Shown piece by piece: positions 7,401 to 9,557 of a DNA stretch of 9,557 nucleotides. Positions within the stretch are counted from its first letter, which is position 1, and each line of letters opens with the position of its first letter. Under the pieces are notes generated by a model. The model saw only the letters and a program-made list of their open reading frames with translations. It was not told where the DNA came from and searched no databases. The DNA comes from Flavobacteriaceae bacterium TMED48 (lineage in GTDB: Bacteria; Bacteroidota; Bacteroidia; Flavobacteriales; Flavobacteriaceae). The stretch covers positions 40,126 to 49,682 of the forward strand of contig NHDB01000003.1 of NCBI GenBank assembly GCA_002167945.1, read 5' to 3'. The position numbers were made by a program, and so were the translations under genes.

Positions 7401-8758
7401 TGCCCAAAGAAGGCGGCATTCATCATTTTCTTTGATGCATTTGCGGCTATCTCATCACGTTTTTCCTTGTTTAAAGACTTCTTTTTTAGGATGTAGCTTC
7501 CCATTAAGAATACGCTGGCTTCCACGATGATGACCGCCCCATCTACGATGATACCAAAATCGATAGCACCTAAACTCATCAAGTTCGCCCATACGTCAAA
7601 AACGTTCATTAGTATAAAAGCGAACAATAGCGATAAAGGGATAGTCGAAGCCACAATAAGACCACCACGCCAGTTTCCTAAAAGGAAAACAAGTACGAAA
7701 ATCACGATAAGCGCACCTTCGAGTAGATTGTTACGCACCGTGCCGGTTGTTTCACTTATAAGCTTACTTCTATCCAATAAGGGCTGAATGACAACCCCTT
7801 CAGGAAGGGATTTCTGTATTTCGGCCATCCGGTCTTTCACACGTACAATAACCTCGTTTGAGTTTGCCCCTTTGAGCATCATAACAAGACCGCCAACGAC
7901 CTCACCTTCGCCGTCCTGCGTCAAAGCCCCATAGCGCACGGCAGAACCAAAGCGCACATCTGCAACATCACTTATGGTAATGGGCACACCATTTTCATTT
8001 TTGATGACGATTTTTTTAATATCATCAAGGCTTCGCACCAAACCTTCGCCTCGAATGAAGTTCGCCTGATGGTTTTTCTCGATGTACGCACCACCTGTAT
8101 TTTTATTGTTCGCTTCCAATGCTTCGAACACATCGGTAATAGTAAGGCCGATTGCCTTTAATTCATTAGGGTCGACGGCCACCTCATATTGCTTTATTTT
8201 TCCGCCGATGGCATTAATTTCTACAACACCAGGCACCATTGCCATTTGCCGTTGCACAATCCAATCTTGCATTGTACGTAAATCGGATAATGAATATTTA
8301 TCTTCAAATTCAGGTTCTACCTTTAAGGTATATTGGTACACTTCCCCCAAACCTGTTGAAATTGGCCCCATACTTGGCTGTCCAAAACCCTCTGGGATTT
8401 GTTCACGTACTTCGGTCAGTTTTTCAGAAACAAGTTGACGCGGTAAATAGGTACCCATATCATCGTCAAAAACGACGGTTACTACGGAAAGGCCAAAGCG
8501 GGACACCGAACGAATTTCCTTTACATTGGGCAAGTTGCTCATTGCAACTTCGACGGGATAGGTTACGAATTGCTCAATATCTTCCGTTCCCAGATTAGGG
8601 GATTGTGTGATGACCTGTACTTGGTTATTAGTAATATCCGGCACGGCATCAATGGGCACTTGGGTCATACTATATATACCAGCACCAATCAATGCCAGCG
8701 TGAGCAGACCGATTATAAATTTGTTATTGATTGAAAAATCAATGATTCTATTAATCAT
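4415..8758 (-). CDS. czcA: CzcA/CusA-type heavy-metal RND pump fused to a TolC-like outer-membrane factor
   Basis: This 1447-residue fusion has an HME-RND proton-driven pump at residues 1 to about 1035 and a TolC/CusC-type outer-membrane efflux protein from about 1065 to the end. Pump marks are the start 'MINRIIDFSINNKFIIGL', 'VPIDAVPDITNNQVQV' (34-49), and the TM4 motif with D400-F-G, D406-G-A and E413. Also present are the periplasmic 'MRFNELLEGIREDVAIKI' (671-688) and the repeat TM block near 880-1030. D-D-E and RFNEL resemble CzcA/CnrA divalent pumps, not the CusA Cu/Ag pattern; the exact metal is inferred. A second signal-peptide-like segment (K-rich, hydrophobic 1045-1060, then AFAKA) lies at the junction, followed by two OEP repeats. 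An earlier ATG (8836) adds 26 residues that do not look like the family N-terminus, so 8758 is chosen. Fusions like this are common in Bacteroidota. The gene symbol is at family level. Confidence 0.92.
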   Translation of the reverse strand: MINRIIDFSINNKFIIGLLTLALIGAGIYSMTQVPIDAVPDITNNQVQVITQSPNLGTEDIEQFVTYPVEVAMSNLPNVKEIRSVSRFGLSVVTVVFDDDMGTYLPRQLVSEKLTEVREQIPEGFGQPSMGPISTGLGEVYQYTLKVEPEFEDKYSLSDLRTMQDWIVQRQMAMVPGVVEINAIGGKIKQYEVAVDPNELKAIGLTITDVFEALEANNKNTGGAYIEKNHQANFIRGEGLVRSLDDIKKIVIKNENGVPITISDVADVRFGSAVRYGALTQDGEGEVVGGLVMMLKGANSNEVIVRVKDRMAEIQKSLPEGVVIQPLLDRSKLISETTGTVRNNLLEGALIVIFVLVFLLGNWRGGLIVASTIPLSLLFAFILMNVFDVWANLMSLGAIDFGIIVDGAVIIVEASVFLMGSYILKKKSLNKEKRDEIAANASKKMMNAAFFGQLIILIVFLPILALEGIEGKMFKPMALTFIFAMIGAMFLCLTYVPMMSALFLKPPKTEKKSWGDRFVHWVQRKYEPLLVKTLNKGKWIVGIAVAIFALTVFMFTRMGGEFIPQLDEGDIAFHTILKPGSSLSETIETTTKVERIIKAEFPEVEKIVSRIGVAEVPTDPMPMDFADVFVILKPQDEWVSADDKDELIDKMKEAVSIIPGVNYEFTQPIEMRFNELLEGIREDVAIKIYGEDIDVLAAKADEITKIIAGTEGIGDMRAEATSGLPQMTIKYNRNKLAQYGVSIDQLNTMVQSAFAGGYAGGIFEGEKRFDLVVRLDEQNRTDINDIRNLYINLPNGSQIPLQELATIEYEPGPMQISRDNTNRRTYVGVNVRGRDVESLVNEIKDKLDANLELPPGYFIRYGGAFENLERASERLQTVVPIALLLIFILIYFALKSFPQTLMIYLAIPMATIGGVFALWLRDMPFSISAGVGFIVLFGVAVLNGLVMISGLNELKEEGVTNLKDRIIEGTKRRIRPIMLTAFTDILGFLPMAISASAGAEVQRPLATVVIGGLITSTLLTLFILPIFYQWVEKRSERKKKFNPKFVTATAVVCLLFTSAFAKAQQVQPQDSLPIVSLERAVEISKENYPLLKTKQLEIQRQNALKGIAYDFGNTQVFTGGEEITDGQGIYTLVGVGQQNLDLLGIGAKKRLQKQRIALAETALDLSELQVEQEVKKAWSQAYQQRQKFELYRELDSIYSQFETAIQLNFEVEAISRLEYSSAKNQALQISNKLQQAESDYAIALQKLNLWLATDIFYSVPDVFEESEVVVLGLGANLERHPELELSQRRIDEAEANYNAARAELLPKLNLQGGLQQVNGDNGFYTYQAGISVPLFSGTQRSQAKAAKIDSEIAKTNADYTQRQLQSEFQQAVQAYQKWKTSWQFYRDKALPLAEEQRKGALLAYKEGAVDYAAFTQIIRDAINTEMDALDALDNYLDALFELQYFQN
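5571..5584. repeat. 14-bp perfect palindrome GCTTTCGCGAAAGC
   Basis: The sequence GCTTTCGCGAAAGC is its own reverse complement. It lies inside the fusion gene, in codons for the AFAKA signal-peptidase-like site at the pump/outer-membrane-factor junction. Only one copy of the full palindrome is seen in the window. From general memory, palindromes of this kind are abundant in some marine flavobacterial genomes, but I cannot check that here. Confidence 0.55.
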
Positions 8759-8850
8759 AGATAAGGGTGTTAATTCAGTTGAAATTTTGGTTCTATACAT
8801 TGAATTAAATGCAATGCACAATGTTGACGAATCCAATAGATGGACACGTC

Positions 8851-8875
8851 AAAACAGGATATAGTTATCCTATTA
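8851..8875 (-). terminator. Weak hairpin with T run between the Cys-rich gene and the pump gene
   Basis: On the minus strand, AGGATA and TATCCT pair around a 4-nt loop (8856-8871). The stem is extended by a G-U and two A-U pairs and followed by TTTT (8851-8854). It starts about 9 nt after the stop of the 8884-9192 gene. It may be a partial terminator or attenuator, or an RNA-processing site that sets different levels of the two proteins. The stem is AT-rich, so strong termination is unlikely. No TAnnTTTG box occurs between it and the pump ATG. Confidence 0.4.
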
Positions 8876-8883
8876 AAACTGAA

Positions 8884-9192
8884 TTATGCCTGAGGGGGCT
8901 GAAAAAGGGAATGGGGAATATCTTTGCCGAGGTCATCAAAATGGACAAAGAGTTCGTGTGGAATAGCAGGCTGTAGCGGTTGAAATGCAATAAGCCCAAA
9001 ATTTATCGTGTGAACGTGGCAGCAATGACATTGGCAAAAAGGCGAGCATAACTCACAGTCTTGGTCGTGGTCGCCATCAATATCTATTACCGTAACAACT
9101 TGGGTGTCATCGGCACTATTTGTCGCATCGCTACAAGGCACTACATTGAGTGCCAAGAAATAAAACGATAAAATGATTGCTACAACTTTCAC
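8884..9192 (-). CDS. Small exported Cys/His-rich protein (DUF6660-like)
   Basis: This 102-residue protein has an N-terminal hydrophobic segment (residues 3-18) that looks like a signal peptide. A Cys at residue 20 does not form a standard lipobox because Pro precedes it. An acidic stretch (DIDGDHDQD, 37-45) runs straight into CELCSPFCQCHCCHVH (46-61), which offers six Cys and three His in 16 residues. The tail is ordinary, with scattered His. I recognise this as the kind of small protein placed before CusA/CzcA-type pumps in Bacteroidota (DUF6660); it has no assigned function. The metal-binding role is inferred from the cluster and the context. Translation starts at GTG (9190-9192); no in-frame ATG precedes the hydrophobic segment. 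It is 125 nt upstream of the pump gene, on the same strand, and the only promoter candidate lies before it. Confidence 0.8.
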   Translation of the reverse strand: MKVVAIILSFYFLALNVVPCSDATNSADDTQVVTVIDIDGDHDQDCELCSPFCQCHCCHVHTINFGLIAFQPLQPAIPHELFVHFDDLGKDIPHSLFQPPQA

Positions 9193-9196
9193 AATG

Positions 9197-9204
9197 CAAA
9201 GATA
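9197..9204 (-). promoter_or_regulatory. Candidate -7 promoter element for the efflux operon
   Basis: The minus-strand sequence is TATCTTTG, a match to TAnnTTTG. It ends only 4 nt before the GTG start at 9192, so the transcript would be leaderless or nearly so. A TTTG at 9230-9233 is 25 nt upstream, longer than usual, and a TTG at 9219-9221 is 14 nt upstream, shorter than usual. The non-standard spacing suggests a regulated promoter, but it also weakens the call. Confidence 0.45.
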
Positions 9205-9216
9205 AAAATATTTTGG

Positions 9217-9231
9217 TGCAACTGTGTTGCA
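9217..9231. promoter_or_regulatory. 15-bp inverted repeat, candidate operator
   Basis: TGCAAC-TGT-GTTGCA is a perfect 6+3+6 inverted repeat. It lies in the 47-nt gap before the Cys-rich gene and overlaps the -33 region of the promoter candidate. A further TGCAA half-site occurs at 9195-9199, on the -7 box. The position is right for a dimeric metal-responsive regulator (Fur/Zur, ArsR or MerR type). No regulator gene is present in the window, so the binding protein is unknown. Confidence 0.6.
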
Positions 9232-9239
9232 AATGATTT

Positions 9240-9557
9240 TTACAACGAATCAATCACACTTCCGCAAGTCAACATTGCATCGCCATAGTATGGATTTCTT
9301 ATTTCTTCTTCCATACTTAACCATACCGCACCTTTATTGTTATTTGCCATAGGGCATTTCTGAATGTAATAATTTGTCGAGTTTTCTATGCTCATTGCAA
9401 TAGGCACGATATTCTCGTTTAGAATGACGAAGTGAGCGCGCTGGTTTTCCAGAATGTCATTGTTTGCAATGGCATCCAGCATCTCAATACTTTTGGTTAA
9501 ATGTTGTTTTTCCATCGTACCTAAATCATCAGTCGATATTGCTTTTAATTTTTCTGA
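9240..9557 (-). CDS. DUF3347-type protein, C-terminal part (partial)
   Basis: These are the last 105 codons of a gene that enters from the right edge. The frame stays open for 14 codons before the ATG at 9515, so that Met is probably internal. The C-terminal pattern, 'QKCPMANNNKGAVWLS' followed by 'EIRNPYYGDAMLTCG', is the signature I associate with DUF3347, a domain found alone or attached to CusB-like adaptors in Bacteroidota metal-efflux loci. Two conserved Cys (in KCPM and LTCG) and the Met residues around them could bind a soft metal such as copper; that role is inferred. No signal peptide can be judged because the N-terminus is missing. It precedes the efflux promoter and ends 47 nt before the Cys-rich gene, so it probably belongs to an upstream transcript of the same metal-resistance block. 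Confidence 0.8.
   Translation of the reverse strand, partial: SEKLKAISTDDLGTMEKQHLTKSIEMLDAIANNDILENQRAHFVILNENIVPIAMSIENSTNYYIQKCPMANNNKGAVWLSMEEEIRNPYYGDAMLTCGSVIDSL

Noticed and set aside
8759..8836. Extended N-terminus of the RND pump from the ATG at 8836
   Set aside because: The 26 extra residues are unlike the family, whose proteins begin directly with a sequence like MINRIIDFSI at the first membrane helix.
1..9557. CRISPR arrays, insertion sequences or a novel defence system
   Set aside because: No spaced direct repeats, transposase motifs, terminal inverted repeats or defence-type domains were seen on either strand; the accessory content is metal efflux.

Overview
The window looks like a piece of a Bacteroidota chromosome, most likely Flavobacteriaceae. 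Three things support this. Most units are preceded by the Bacteroidota -7 promoter element TAnnTTTG. Shine-Dalgarno signals are poor. The window also carries an RND efflux pump fused to its outer-membrane factor, an architecture typical of this phylum. All family assignments come from reading motifs; no database search was possible.

Left part (1-2932), housekeeping-like and AT-rich. On the minus strand, a SCO1/SenC-type copper chaperone (651-1328) is followed by feoA (354-581) and the start of feoB (1-350, cut by the window edge), a ferrous iron uptake pair with only 3 nt between the two genes. Divergent from the SCO gene, on the plus strand, lie the site-2 protease gene rseP (1466-2782) and tRNA-Asn(GTT) (2859-2932). 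The tRNA has its own good promoter and a strong intrinsic terminator.

Middle (2933-3213) is a gene-poor gap. It holds that terminator and a second hairpin that can terminate transcripts from the right. It separates the housekeeping genes from an accessory metal-resistance block.

Right part (3214-9557), minus strand, reads right to left. First comes the C-terminal end of a DUF3347-type protein (9240 to beyond the edge). Next is a promoter with a perfect 15-bp inverted repeat, a small Cys/His-rich exported protein (8884-9192, DUF6660-like) and a CzcA/CusA-type RND pump fused to a TolC-like outer-membrane factor (4415-8758). Last is a lipoprotein periplasmic adaptor (3214-4410). The last two genes encode a complete tripartite heavy-metal efflux system. 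The pump has the D-D-E motif of divalent-cation (Co/Zn/Cd/Ni) transporters rather than the Cu/Ag version. The cysteine-rich protein heads the likely transcript and may bind the same metal in the periplasm.

The points most worth following are the internal signal peptide at the pump/outer-membrane-factor junction, the palindromic operator candidate at the head of the efflux operon, and the cysteine-rich leader protein. Nothing indicates a wholly new system; the strongest novelty is in how one polypeptide could span both membranes and how the operon is controlled.
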